Positions 47,898 through 56,591 of a stretch of DNA of 64,000 nt are shown in pieces. The DNA is from Sinosporangium siamense (GTDB taxonomy: Bacteria > Actinomycetota > Actinomycetes > Streptosporangiales > Streptosporangiaceae). The first letter of the stretch is position 1, and the number at the start of each line of letters is the position of its first letter. Under the pieces are notes generated by a model. It saw only the letters and a list, made by a program, of their open reading frames with translations. It did no database searches and had not been told where the DNA came from. The position numbers and the translations under genes are program-made. The stretch covers positions 186,001 through 250,000 of the forward strand of contig NZ_BOOW01000006.1 in NCBI RefSeq assembly GCF_016863435.1, read 5' to 3'.

Positions 47898-48059
47898 TCT
47901 ATCTTGATCCGTGCGCGATGATCAAGCTGCTCCATCCGGAGCCTGAAGCGCGCGCACTGCGGCAAGCTCCTTGGTGAGTTGCTGGCGTTCGTCACTTATG
48001 ACAAGCGGTTGGCGGATGCGGCCTCTGAGCTGGGCCTCAACGTGTGCACACCTGCTTGA
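47894..48059 (+). pseudogene. VapC (PIN domain) toxin remnant with internal deletion
   Basis: GTG overlapping the antitoxin stop opens VIYLDPCAMIKLLHPEPEAR, a clear PIN N-terminus with the first Asp. It stops at TGA 47975 after 27 codons. In the +1 frame LAFVTYDKRLADAASELGLN, the PIN C-terminus, follows and ends at 48059. An intact VapC has about 130 residues, so roughly 75 central codons with the other acidic residues are missing, plus a frameshift. Not functional. Confidence 0.85.
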
Positions 48060-48064
48060 CCGTA

Positions 48065-48096
48065 GTACGGCACAGCCCGGCCAGGCTGTGCCGTAC
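48065..48096. repeat. Inverted pair of the GTACGGCACAGCC word
   Basis: GTACGGCACAGCC (48065-48077) and GGCTGTGCCGTAC (48084-48096) form a perfect 13-base stem with a six-base loop, just downstream of the VapC remnant. A third copy, inverted, lies at 48244-48256, directly after the 3' end of the Eis-like gene. It may act as a bidirectional terminator or a small mobile repeat. Confidence 0.8.
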
Positions 48097-48261
48097 CCGC
48101 ACGACCAGCCGGTCGCCATATCCTCCGCCTCTGCGAGATCAGAGAAACGCTCCGAGCGCCGACCTTGTTATGCGCGCCGCTCGCCCTTAGGCGCCGGCAC
48201 GGCGGGAGCTGTTCGCGACCGCGCCGGCGCATGTCAACGGCTGGGCTGTGCCGTACGCCGG

Positions 48262-49464
48262 TCAGAACTCGTCGTAGGCGAAAGGTGCGAGTGGGGTGTG
48301 GAGGGCGGTGTCCAGGTGGGTGGCGGCTCCCGGGGTGTGTTCCACGACGAGGCCGGCGCGGACGAGGGTCGTGACCGGGGTGTCGCCGAGGTAGGCGGCG
48401 GCGAGGTCGGCGACTTCGAATGACAGGTTGGCGGGGGCGTCCGTGCGGCGGCAGGCCGTGCCGGTGTCGTCCGCGGACAGGTGCCAGCGGCCGTGGTTGG
48501 CCGGGAGGCGCTCGTCGGTGACGTCGAGGACGAGGTCCACGGGGGCGGCCCAGGTGCGGCCCGTCAGGGCGGCGGGCACGTCGTTGAGGCGCAGCCACAG
48601 GGCGGGCCAGCGCTTCTTGACGTTGACGGTGTCCTTGTCGGCCACGAGCAGCGGCAGCAGGTCGTCGACGGGCCGGGCCAGGCTGCCGACGCGCCACGTG
48701 AGGCCGATCGAGGCGAGATAGCGCCAGAGCGCCGCCTCCACCGTGGCCGAGCCGGCTTCGAGCTCCACGACGTAGACGAGGCCGGGGGTGTTCGCCGAGT
48801 CGTTCTCCTGCTTGGTGCGGTAGACCGCGTAGCCGGAGTCCCCCGCCACGACGACACGAGGCGCGGTGAGATCGTCGTCGAAGGGCAGCACGTCGCTGAG
48901 GACCGCCCTGGTCCACCACTCCTCGTCCCGGGCGAACTGCCCCGCCCTGCGGGCCCTGGCCTCCTCGTAGAGCGGCGTGAGCACCTTCACGGCCTCGCCG
49001 GCCGGTACGAGGCGCAGGGGCACGTCGGCCGGCTCGGCGCGCAGCTTCAGCGGCTGGTCGCTGTCGAGGTCGACGTGGAGCGCGTGGGTGGCCACCCCGA
49101 AGCCGTGGCGGCCGTAGATCTTGGCCTCCGAGGCGTACAGCGTCGCCAGCGGGGCGGGCACCTCAGCCCACATGTAGTCGAGCATCGCGGCGAGGATGCC
49201 GCGCCGCGTATGGGTGGGAAGCACGCAGACGAACGTCACCCCGAGGCAGGGCAACGTGCCGCCGGGCACCGACACCTCCTGCGGCACCGCGGCCAGGAAT
49301 CCGACCAGGCGTCCCTCGTCGTAGGCGCCTATTCGGTGGGCGCGGCGCAGGAGCCACTCGACCTTCTCCCGATCGTCGTCTTCCGTGCGCTCGTGGAAGG
49401 CGATGTCGTTGAGCTCAAAGATCTGGTCGAAGTCGGAATCAGGCACGAAGCGCACATTGAACAT
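48262..49464 (-). CDS. Eis-like GNAT N-acetyltransferase
   Basis: 400 residues with the three-part Eis layout: N-terminal GNAT (DEGRLVGFLAAVPQEVSVPGG, VTFVCVLPTHTRRGILAAMLDYMW), a second GNAT-like fold, and a C-terminal sterol-carrier-like domain. It ends in AYDEF, the C-terminal carboxylate being part of the active site in Eis. Known members acetylate amines including aminoglycosides. The natural substrate here is unknown. ATG at 49464 follows TAACGT by eight bases. Confidence 0.87.
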   Translation of the reverse strand: MFNVRFVPDSDFDQIFELNDIAFHERTEDDDREKVEWLLRRAHRIGAYDEGRLVGFLAAVPQEVSVPGGTLPCLGVTFVCVLPTHTRRGILAAMLDYMWAEVPAPLATLYASEAKIYGRHGFGVATHALHVDLDSDQPLKLRAEPADVPLRLVPAGEAVKVLTPLYEEARARRAGQFARDEEWWTRAVLSDVLPFDDDLTAPRVVVAGDSGYAVYRTKQENDSANTPGLVYVVELEAGSATVEAALWRYLASIGLTWRVGSLARPVDDLLPLLVADKDTVNVKKRWPALWLRLNDVPAALTGRTWAAPVDLVLDVTDERLPANHGRWHLSADDTGTACRRTDAPANLSFEVADLAAAYLGDTPVTTLVRAGLVVEHTPGAATHLDTALHTPLAPFAYDEF

Positions 49465-49595
49465 GAAAATCGACGTTAGTCAGGCATGGAGGGCTGTGAC
49501 CACTGGTTTTTCCCCATGGCCTGCACAAACGTTCAAGACGCTCCTCACCTGGTCCGGCTAGAAAGGAGTCGATCGGCTGAGAGGGAAGGGTGCAC

Positions 49596-50477
49596 ATGAC
49601 CGGCGTTGTGGGATTCATCGGGCTTGGTGTGATGGGGCAGCCGATGGCGATGAACCTCGCCCGTGCGGGTGTGCCGCTGGTGGTCTGGAACCGCACCGCG
49701 TCCCGCTGCGCGCCGGTGGTGGAGCTCGGCGCCCGGCTCGCCGGCGGCCCCGCCGAGGTGTTCGAGCGCTGCGGCACGGTGATGGTGATGCCCGCCGACG
49801 AGCGGGCGACCGACGCCGTGCTCGGGCGAGGCACGCCGGGCTTCGCGGCCAGGGTGCGCGGACGCACGGTGGTGCAGATGGGCACGGTCGCCGCGTCCTA
49901 TTCGCAGGCGGTCGCGACCGAGACGGCCGTCGCCGGCGGCGCGTATGTCGAGGCCCCGGTGTCCGGTTCGCGGGGGCCCGCCGAGAGCGGCAACCTGGTC
50001 GCGATGGTGGCCGGCGCCGAGGCCGACGTCGAGCGGGTGCGTCCGCTGCTCGCCCCCATGTGCGCCGAGGTGTTCGCCTGCGGCCCCGTGCCCTCGGCCA
50101 TGATCACGAAGTTCGCGGTGAACGTGTTCCTGATCACCATGGTGACCGGGCTCGCCGAGGCCTTCCACTTCGCCGAGGAACACGGCGTCGACTTCGCACG
50201 GCTACGGCGAATCCTCGACGCCGGCCCCATGTCCTCACGGGTCTCACGGGCCAAGGCCGGCAAACTCGCCGACGCCGACTACTCGGTGCAGGCGGCGATC
50301 GCCGACGTGCTGAAGAACAACCGCCTGACCACGGACGCCGCCCGCACCCGAGGCGCCGCCACACCCCTCCTGGACGCCTGCCACGAGCTGTACGGCGAAG
50401 CCTGCGACCTTGGCCACGCCCGCCTGGACATGGCCGCGGTGATCCACGCCCTGCGCGCCCGCGCCCACCCCGCCTGA
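49596..50477 (+). CDS. NAD(P)-dependent 3-hydroxyisobutyrate dehydrogenase-like oxidoreductase
   Basis: 293 residues from ATG 49596. Beta-hydroxyacid dehydrogenase family. Rossmann motif [25 protein letters not shown] (Arg suggests NADP use), substrate-binding [15 protein letters not shown], catalytic Lys in [10 protein letters not shown]. Could reduce small aldehyde acids or act as an imine reductase. ATG is preferred to GTG 49590 because AAGGG lies at the right distance. The SDR gene follows on the same strand. Confidence 0.88.
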   Translation: MTGVVGFIGLGVMGQPMAMNLARAGVPLVVWNRTASRCAPVVELGARLAGGPAEVFERCGTVMVMPADERATDAVLGRGTPGFAARVRGRTVVQMGTVAASYSQAVATETAVAGGAYVEAPVSGSRGPAESGNLVAMVAGAEADVERVRPLLAPMCAEVFACGPVPSAMITKFAVNVFLITMVTGLAEAFHFAEEHGVDFARLRRILDAGPMSSRVSRAKAGKLADADYSVQAAIADVLKNNRLTTDAARTRGAATPLLDACHELYGEACDLGHARLDMAAVIHALRARAHPA

Positions 50478-50556
50478 CCTGCTGCTCCAAGCGGGCCACG
50501 ACGCCGGACACCGCCGCCCGTGTACAAAAGGATCAAGCGTCCGCGAAAGGGGAACG

Positions 50557-51312
50557 ATGAGCACACCCACCCACCCAGTGGTAATCGTCACCGGCGGCAG
50601 CCGAGGCATCGGGCGCAGCATCGTCGAACGGCTCGGCCACGACGGCTTCGCCGTACTCTTCACCCACTCGGCGTCGGACGAGGACGCCGCGCAGGTCGAG
50701 AAGGACTGCCGCGCCCGGGGCCACCACGTGTGGGGAGTGCGGCTCGACGTCACCGAGGACGACGCGCCGCAGCGGCTGTTCGACCTGGCCGAGACCCACG
50801 GAGTGGTCACCGCGCTGGTGAACAACGCCGGCGTCACCGGCACCCTCGGCCCCTTCACGGGGCTCGGCGACGACGAGCTGCGGCGCGTCGTGGACGTCAA
50901 CCTGACGGCGCCGATCCGCCTGTGCCGCGAGGCCGTCGGCCGCTGGACACGCGAGCCCTCGGCGGGGCGGCGCGACATCGTGAACATCTCCTCGCGCGCC
51001 GCCCGCACGGGATCACCTAACGAATATGTCGCCTACGCGGCGACGAAAGCGGCGATCGACATCCTCACCAAGGGTCTCGCGCAAGAGTTCGGCCCGGCGG
51101 GCATCCACGTGAACGCCGTATCCCCCGGCCTCACCGACACCACCATCCACGCCCGCGCCGGCGAGCCGGGCCGTGCGCAGCGCATCGCTTCCTCCGCACC
51201 CCTGCGCCGCCCCGGCGCCCCGGCCGAGATCGCCGCCGCCGTCTCCTGGCTTTTGTCGCCCGAGGCGTCTTACGTCACCGGCGCGGTCCTCGATGTGACC
51301 GGCGGCCTGTGA
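50557..51312 (+). CDS. Short-chain dehydrogenase/reductase
   Basis: 251 residues. Classical SDR: VTGGSRGIGRSI cofactor loop, LVNNAGVTG, catalytic Ser in VNISSRAA, YAATKAA with Tyr and Lys, and VSPGLTDTTIHA. It resembles FabG/glucose-dehydrogenase type enzymes. The substrate is unknown. AAGGGG upstream of ATG 50557. The 3' end of this gene is repeated twice downstream (51551-51649, 51711-51800). Confidence 0.9.
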   Translation: MSTPTHPVVIVTGGSRGIGRSIVERLGHDGFAVLFTHSASDEDAAQVEKDCRARGHHVWGVRLDVTEDDAPQRLFDLAETHGVVTALVNNAGVTGTLGPFTGLGDDELRRVVDVNLTAPIRLCREAVGRWTREPSAGRRDIVNISSRAARTGSPNEYVAYAATKAAIDILTKGLAQEFGPAGIHVNAVSPGLTDTTIHARAGEPGRAQRIASSAPLRRPGAPAEIAAAVSWLLSPEASYVTGAVLDVTGGL

Positions 51313-51403
51313 CCTGTACGGCTGCAGCCGAGGTGGCGGAAGGCCGGGCAGTGTGGGATCGTCCCGCCATCGCACCGACCCCCGGCCTGCGCCAGCTACT
51401 TCG

Positions 51404-51514
51404 TCGCCGAGCTCTACCACCTCCTGGGTGTCCGAGCAGATCTCCAAGGAACAGGCCGACCGGCTGGTGGACCTCACTTTCGGCGGCATGCTCATGGCGG
51501 ACACGCCTGCCTGA
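51404..51514 (+). pseudogene. Possible TetR-regulator C-terminal fragment
   Basis: The frame ending at TGA 51512 reads TSWVSEQISKEQADRLVDLT, then FGGMLMADTPA, similar to the last helices of TetR-type regulators. The adjacent frame just upstream reads SYFVAELYHLLG, which may be the preceding helix after a frameshift. No DNA-binding domain is present. The assignment is tentative. Confidence 0.4.
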
Positions 51515-51550
51515 AGAACACGGGGGTGAGGTGAGGCCGGCCGGCGAAGA

Positions 51551-51649
51551 CGCGCCCCGGCCGGGATCGTGGCCGCTGTGTCGTGGCTCTTGTCAACGGA
51601 GGGGTCTCGTGTCACCGGCGCGGTCCTTGACGTGACCGGCGGTCTGTGA
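51551..51649 (+). pseudogene. Second copy of the SDR 3' end
   Basis: Reads RAPAGIVAAVSWLLSTEG, then SRVTGAVLDVTGGL and TGA. It matches the last 33 codons of the intact SDR (APAEIAAAVSWLLSPEA, TGAVLDVTGGL). There is no start or cofactor domain. It is a duplicated tail that extends into about 30 bp of shared downstream sequence. Confidence 0.8.
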
Positions 51650-52645
51650 GCTGTACGTCTGCAGGCGAGGTGGCGGAGACATGGGGGTGGGTGAGGCCGG
51701 TTGGCGAAGTCGCACGCCGGCCGGGATCGTGGCCGCTGTGTCGTGGCATTTGTCGCCCGAGGGGCCTTTTGTCGCCGGGACGGTCCTCGACGTCGTCACG
51801 TGTACGGCGGCGGCCCAGGTGGCGGGCGTGAGGCCGTAGGCGTGTTTGAACATGCGGGTGAGGTGGGCCTGGTCGGCGAAGCCGGCGGCGGTCGCGGCGG
51901 CGGCCGGGGGGTTGCCGCCGAGCAGGAGTGCGCGGGCCAGGTCGAGGCGGCGCATGGTGCGGAAGCGTGTCGGGCTTGTGCCGTACGCCGCGCGGAACTG
52001 GCGGGCGATCGTCCAGCGGTCGAGTCCCGAGGCGGCTTCCAGGTCGCCGGCCCGGTGACGGGTGGTCGGGTCGTCGAGCAGGAGGCTCCGTATGCGGCGC
52101 ATGGCCTCCATGTCCAGGCCGATGGGACGGCCGCGGGCGGGGGAGGCGTGGGCGCGCAGGCTGTCGGCGATCGCGGTGGTCACCTCGACGGCCTCAAGCT
52201 CGTCCAGCGGTTCGCCGATGTCGGCGAGGAAGCCGCCGAGGACCCGGGGCATCCCGGTGGCGGGGATCACGGGGTCGGCGACGAAAGGGAGCGGCAGGCC
52301 GCCGAGGGCGTCTTGGACCAGCGCGGGGTCGAGGTAGAAGATGCGATAGCCGAAGCCGTCGCCCGTGCCCGCGGCGCCGTCGTGGAGTTCGTCGGGGTGC
52401 AGGATGTGCCACTGTCCGGGCAGGCAGTGGCGCTGCTCACCGCGATAGCGGAAGGTCTGCACGCCGGACAGGGTGACGCCCACGGCGTAGGTGTCGTGCC
52501 GGTGTGGTGCGAACGCCTGTCCGACGAGCTCGGCCTCAAGCCTCTGGATGCCGGCGGCCCCACCCCCGAGCCGGAACCGGCACCCCCGCCCGCCCGCTCC
52601 GGGTGCGGCGAAGCCGCCGGGGCCGGGACGGGGATCGGCGCGCAC
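51593..52645 (-). CDS. AraC-family transcriptional regulator with read-through C-terminus
   Basis: 350 residues. N-terminal cupin (AFAPHRHDTYAVGVTLSG, PGQWHILHPDELHDG), C-terminal double helix-turn-helix (GDLEAASGLDRWTIARQFRAAYGTSPTRF and AATAAGFADQAHLTRMFKHAYGLTPATW). The normal protein should end near residue 270. The last 80 residues are read from the antisense of duplicated SDR ends and are probably not native. GTG at 52645 is the first in-frame start and has no clear ribosome binding site. It is divergent from the FAD oxidoreductase, its likely target. Confidence 0.82.
   Translation of the reverse strand: MRADPRPGPGGFAAPGAGGRGCRFRLGGGAAGIQRLEAELVGQAFAPHRHDTYAVGVTLSGVQTFRYRGEQRHCLPGQWHILHPDELHDGAAGTGDGFGYRIFYLDPALVQDALGGLPLPFVADPVIPATGMPRVLGGFLADIGEPLDELEAVEVTTAIADSLRAHASPARGRPIGLDMEAMRRIRSLLLDDPTTRHRAGDLEAASGLDRWTIARQFRAAYGTSPTRFRTMRRLDLARALLLGGNPPAAAATAAGFADQAHLTRMFKHAYGLTPATWAAAVHVTTSRTVPATKGPSGDKCHDTAATIPAGVRLRQPASPTPMSPPPRLQTYSSQTAGHVKDRAGDTRPLR
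51711..51800 (+). pseudogene. Third, more diverged copy of the SDR 3' end
   Basis: Reads RTPAGIVAAVSWHLSPEG, then PFVAGTVLDVVT, without a stop at the usual place. Thirty bases (51717-51746) are identical to the second copy at a distance of 160 bp. It runs directly into the antisense 3' end of the AraC-type gene. Confidence 0.75.
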
Positions 52646-52957
52646 GCCGACGGGGTGTCCGGCGGCTCCGTCGCTCCGGTCCGGGGAGCGATGGAGGAAG
52701 CCGGAAGGCTCTGGGCGGTGGATTGGCTTGGTGGTGACTCCCGTAGTCGATCAGATGTGCCGGCGCGCGGGTGCGGCGCCGAGGCCGGGTGTCGTCAAGT
52801 TTCTCATGTGGTGGGCGGCCGGTGATCGCGCTCTCGCCGGACCCGCGGACCACGCCGAGCCCGTTCTTTCTCGACAAAGCTCGCAATGTGGATGTACCGG
52901 TCTTGACGCGGTGATTACTGTGAGGAAGGCCGCTCGGGGTGCTAGGAGGTCGATTCC
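52646..52957. other. Divergent promoter region of AraC-type and FAD oxidoreductase genes
   Basis: No gene is supported. TTGACG occurs at about 52903 and AGGAGG just before the FAD gene. The rest is GC-rich with no clear dyad. It should hold the operator of the AraC-type regulator. Confidence 0.4.
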
Positions 52958-54127
52958 ATGGTTCGTGAGGTTGTCGTCATCGGTGCCGGGATTGTTGGAG
53001 TCTCGCTCGCCCGGGAACTCGCCGGGCTCGCAGGCATACGGGTGACGGTGCTGGAGCGTGACCCGGGCGAGCCGCGAGGTTCGACCACCTATGCACCGGG
53101 ATTCGTGGGCCTCTACAACGACGCCCCGATCCTCACCGAGCTGGCCCGCGCGTCGGCGAACGTCTACGAGAAGGCGGACACGGGCTTCACCCGCGCCGGT
53201 GGCCTGGAACTCGCCACCTCGGCCGCGGGAGCGGCGGAGGTGGAACGGCGGGCCGAGGCCGCACGAGCCGCAGGACTCCCCGCGGCGCTGCTGGCGCCGG
53301 GCGAGCTGCCCGGGCCGGTGACGGGCTTCGTGGACACGGAGCAGGTCGTGGCGGCTGCGCATTACCCTGACGACGGCGCGGCCGTCCCGCCGCTTCTGAC
53401 CGCGGTGCTGCGCGCCGAGGCGGCGGCTCTCGGGGCACGGTTCGTCTCCGGGCAGGCCGTCACCGGCATCGAGCGCGGTTCCGGCACGACCTATGTCACC
53501 ACGGACTCCGGCGAACGCTTCGCCGCGGACGACGTGGTGCTCACCGGCGGTGTCTGGGGGCCGTCCCTGGCCGGGCTGACCGGGCTGGACCTGCCGCTGT
53601 TCCCCGTCGCCCACCCCTATGCATACTCGGCTGCCGGAGCGCGGCTGAGCGCCGGGCCGTTCGTCCGCTGGCCCGAGCACCACGTCTACGCCCGTGTCCA
53701 CGACGACCGCCTCGGCATCGGCTCCTACGATCACCCGCCGGTCCTCGTCGGGCAGGCGACGCTCGCGGAGGGGGCGAGTCTCGCCTGGGCCGAGGATTTC
53801 GCCCCGGTCATCACCTCCGCCCAGCGGCTTCTGCGGGCCGACGCCAGGTTTGAGCCGGAGCAGCTGGTCAACGGTGTGTTCGCGATGACCCCCGACAACC
53901 TGCCCTTCCTTGGCCCGCACCCCACCCTGCCCGGGGTCTGGATCGCGCAGGCGATCTGGGTCACCCACGCAGCCGGCGCGGCCTCCCGGCTGGCCGGCGC
54001 TCTGGCACACGACGCAGCTCCGCCCCCGGAGCTGGCCGTGGACCGCTTCGACGCTCACCACCACGACGATCTCCGTACCGCGGCCCTGCGCCTTTACCGG
54101 GATATCTACGCCAACGACGCCGTCTGA
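52958..54127 (+). CDS. FAD-dependent oxidoreductase of the DAO/dimethylglycine oxidase type
   Basis: 389 residues. N-terminal FAD motif VVVIGAGIVGVSLARELAG. The RGSTTYAPGFVGLYN segment resembles the GSTSHAPG motif of dimethylglycine and sarcosine oxidizing enzymes. TPDNLPFLGPHPTLPGVWIA and WVTHAAGAA form the C-terminal FAD contact. The folate-binding GcvT-like domain of full dimethylglycine oxidase is absent. AGGAGG upstream of ATG fixes the start. Substrate probably an N-methyl amino acid or amine, not proven. Confidence 0.85.
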   Translation: MVREVVVIGAGIVGVSLARELAGLAGIRVTVLERDPGEPRGSTTYAPGFVGLYNDAPILTELARASANVYEKADTGFTRAGGLELATSAAGAAEVERRAEAARAAGLPAALLAPGELPGPVTGFVDTEQVVAAAHYPDDGAAVPPLLTAVLRAEAAALGARFVSGQAVTGIERGSGTTYVTTDSGERFAADDVVLTGGVWGPSLAGLTGLDLPLFPVAHPYAYSAAGARLSAGPFVRWPEHHVYARVHDDRLGIGSYDHPPVLVGQATLAEGASLAWAEDFAPVITSAQRLLRADARFEPEQLVNGVFAMTPDNLPFLGPHPTLPGVWIAQAIWVTHAAGAASRLAGALAHDAAPPPELAVDRFDAHHHDDLRTAALRLYRDIYANDAV

Positions 54128-54178
54128 GCGATTAGGTGTACGGCGGAGGCCCAGGGACCCGTGGCCCCCGCCGGGCGA

Positions 54179-55378
54179 TCACCGTGCGTTGCCGACGACG
54201 AGCCGCCTTTCCAGCTCGACGATCGGGACCGCGGGAGCGTCGTAGTTGCCGAGGATCACCGCAACCCAGTCCAGACCCGGAAAGACGTCCAGATTGTTGC
54301 CCGCCCCCGGACCGCCCCCCGAGTGGCCGACGACGTGGCGGCCGTTCACGATGGCGTCGCTGAACCCGTAGCCGTAGAACATGTGCTGCCGCGTGATGGC
54401 CGGCTGCTCGGTCGGCGGCACGGCCGTCTTGCCGCCGGTGATCAGCTCGGCGTAGGCGGAGCCGAGCAGCTTGCCGTTCCTGAGGGCGTGGGCGAAGGCG
54501 AGCAGGTCTCCGGCGGTGGCGTAGGCACCGCGATACGGCAGCCCGACGAAGGGGAAAACGGGACTGGTGGTGAAGTCGAACCGTTCGCCCGAAGGCCGTG
54601 ACGCATATGGGCGGGCGATGTCCCGGTCGGCGATCACCTGGGGCTTGGTGGAGAAGTCCGCGTGGGTCATCCCGGCCGGCTTGAAGATGTGCTCACGGAC
54701 ATAGTCGTAGTAGGACTGCCCGGACACCGTCGCCACGATCTCCCCGAGCAGGAAGTAGCCGTCGTTGCTATAGCGATATTGCGTTCCCGGAGTGAACTGG
54801 GGCGGCAGACCGCGGATGGTCTTGGCCGTGCCGTCCCACACCTTCTGCACCGTGTCCCACTCCGGCCTGGTCGGCGGTTCCGACCCCATCGGCGGCCTGC
54901 CGACGCCGGCGGTGTGGGTCAGCAGCTGGTGGACGGTGACGTTCTGGCCGATCTCCGGGGAGAAGCCCTGGAGGTAGGTGCCGAGCTTCTCATGGAACCC
55001 GATCTTGCCTCGCTCCGCGAGCTGGGCCACCGCCACCGCGGTGAAGGTCTTGGTCACCGACGCGAGATCGAAGCGTGTTTGCAGCCGGTTGGGAATCGAA
55101 TCGGCCTTGTTCGCCATGCCGTACGCCCGCCGGAACACCGGCCTGCCCCGGTAGGCCAGCACCACGACCCCTGAGAACAGGTCCTTGGCGGCCCGATCCG
55201 CGAGAAACCGATCGAACTCTCCGCCGGGCCGCAGCTCACCGGGGGCCGGGCGGGAGGCCGAGGCCTCCGCCCGCGTGGGCCGGCCGGCCGCCACCAGGCC
55301 CGCGGCGACCGGGGCGGCGCCCAGCAGGCCGAGCATGGAGCGCCGGGAGGCGCGCGGGGGCGATGATTCGCGGGTCAT
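54179..55378 (-). CDS. Tat-exported serine hydrolase, beta-lactamase/class C fold
   Basis: 399 residues. Twin-Arg signal (ASRRSMLGLLGAAPVAAGL, cleavage near residue 38). Active site: Ser107-x-x-Lys110 (ASVTKTF), Tyr in YSNDGYFLLG, and GHSGGGPG. These are typical of D-aminopeptidase/esterase/class C-like serine hydrolases. Real beta-lactamase activity cannot be inferred. ATG at 55378 has AAGGAGA seven bases upstream. The longer frame to 55603 overlaps the region before the tRNA and lacks a signal. Confidence 0.9.
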   Translation of the reverse strand: MTRESSPPRASRRSMLGLLGAAPVAAGLVAAGRPTRAEASASRPAPGELRPGGEFDRFLADRAAKDLFSGVVVLAYRGRPVFRRAYGMANKADSIPNRLQTRFDLASVTKTFTAVAVAQLAERGKIGFHEKLGTYLQGFSPEIGQNVTVHQLLTHTAGVGRPPMGSEPPTRPEWDTVQKVWDGTAKTIRGLPPQFTPGTQYRYSNDGYFLLGEIVATVSGQSYYDYVREHIFKPAGMTHADFSTKPQVIADRDIARPYASRPSGERFDFTTSPVFPFVGLPYRGAYATAGDLLAFAHALRNGKLLGSAYAELITGGKTAVPPTEQPAITRQHMFYGYGFSDAIVNGRHVVGHSGGGPGAGNNLDVFPGLDWVAVILGNYDAPAVPIVELERRLVVGNAR

Positions 55379-55648
55379 GAGATGTCTCCTTGTGGGGCGG
55401 CGCTCTGGTCTCACCCGGCCCGCCCTATGCCGGGTCATGCCCGGCCATGCAACACGGCGGCGTGTTTCCCCACTGTTGTGCCGCCCGCCCCACATGATCG
55501 GCACGGATGTGCCGCGGATCACACGGGGAAGCGCCCCGGCTGCGCCGTACGGCTCGGAAGTGGCTCTTCGCCGCGGAAGTGAAGCGTGAAATGAGATAAG
55601 CACAGATCAAAACAGGGGCCGAACCGTGGGTTCGACCCCTGTGCGCAC

Positions 55649-55726
55649 TGGTGCCCCGGGTGGGACTCGAACCCACACTGTACGGGTTTTGAATCCGCTC
55701 CCTCATGCCAATTGGGGTACCGGGGC
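55649..55726 (-). tRNA. tRNA-Leu(CAA) by anticodon, class I-like shape, CCA encoded
   Basis: On the minus strand: acceptor GCCCCGG/CCGGGGC, D arm with AATTGGCATGA loop, anticodon loop TTCAAAA (anticodon CAA), a five-base variable loop ACAGT, T arm GTGGG-TTCGAGT-CCCAC, discriminator A and an encoded CCA (55651-55649). It lacks the long variable arm of normal leucine tRNAs. The anticodon stem has an A31-C39 mismatch and a G27-T43 wobble. The tRNA call is firm. The amino-acid identity is less certain. Confidence 0.85.
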
Positions 55727-55841
55727 CCGTGGTGGACATGCTCGCCCGTCAGGACGGCACGCACAAGACTGGATGGGGCAGCCGCTCGGCTATCCGCACC
55801 AGCATGGTCCCAATGTAGCGGACATCTGTACCCTCTTGCTC

Positions 55842-56495
55842 GTGAGTACGCAGCGGCGAGTGGTGATCGCGGAAGACGAGGCGCTGATACGCCTCGACCT
55901 CAAGGAGATGCTTGAGGAGGAGGATTATGCGGTCGTCGGGGAGGCGGGGGACGGTGAGACGGCAGTCAGACTCGCGTTCGAGCTTCTCCCCGACCTGGTG
56001 ATCCTGGATGTGAAGATGCCTGTGCTCGACGGCATCTCCGCCGCTGAGCGCATCGTGTCCGATCGGATCGCGCCCTGTCTGATCCTGACCGCGTTCTCCC
56101 AGCGGGATCTGGTGGAGCGGGCTCGGGACGCGGGGGCGATGGCCTATCTGGTCAAACCGTTCACCAAGGGTGATCTCGTTCCGGCGATCGAGATGGCGGT
56201 CAGCCGCCACGAGGAGATTATGGCGCTGGAGAAGGAGGTCACGACTCTCTCCGAGCGCCTGGAGACGCGCAAGCTCGTCGAGCGGGCCAAGGGGCTGCTC
56301 ATGGTTCAGCACGGCTGGAGCGAGCCTCAGGCGTTCCGCTGGATCCAGAAGGCGTCCATGGACCGCCGCATGAGCATGCGTCAGGTCGCGCAGATCGTCG
56401 TGGGCGAGGCCCAGGCACCACCCTCCGGCAACGGCACGGCCGCCGGAGACGCGACGTCCGGCGAGAGCGGTCCCACGGCGGGCGCCGCGGGCTGA
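55842..56495 (+). CDS. pdtaR: ANTAR-domain response regulator (PdtaR-like)
   Basis: 217 residues. Receiver domain with RRVVIAEDEALIRLDLKEML, phospho-Asp56 in LVILDVKMPVLDG, and AYLVKPFTKGDL. A helix (HEEIMALEKEVTTLSERLE) leads to the ANTAR RNA-binding domain (LVERAKGLLMVQHGWSEPQAFRWIQKASM). Known members are antiterminators acting on nascent RNA. GTG at 55842 follows TGTACCCT by seven bases, and the frame upstream passes through the tRNA region. The cognate kinase is not in the window. Confidence 0.93.
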   Translation: MSTQRRVVIAEDEALIRLDLKEMLEEEDYAVVGEAGDGETAVRLAFELLPDLVILDVKMPVLDGISAAERIVSDRIAPCLILTAFSQRDLVERARDAGAMAYLVKPFTKGDLVPAIEMAVSRHEEIMALEKEVTTLSERLETRKLVERAKGLLMVQHGWSEPQAFRWIQKASMDRRMSMRQVAQIVVGEAQAPPSGNGTAAGDATSGESGPTAGAAG

Positions 56496-56591
56496 CCGGG
56501 CCTGAGAGTCCGAGTGAGAGGTACGGCGGAGCCGGACGGCCGGGTGTGCATCCATGGCCTGAGGGGCTCCGCCGGAGGGCTGGGCGGCCCT

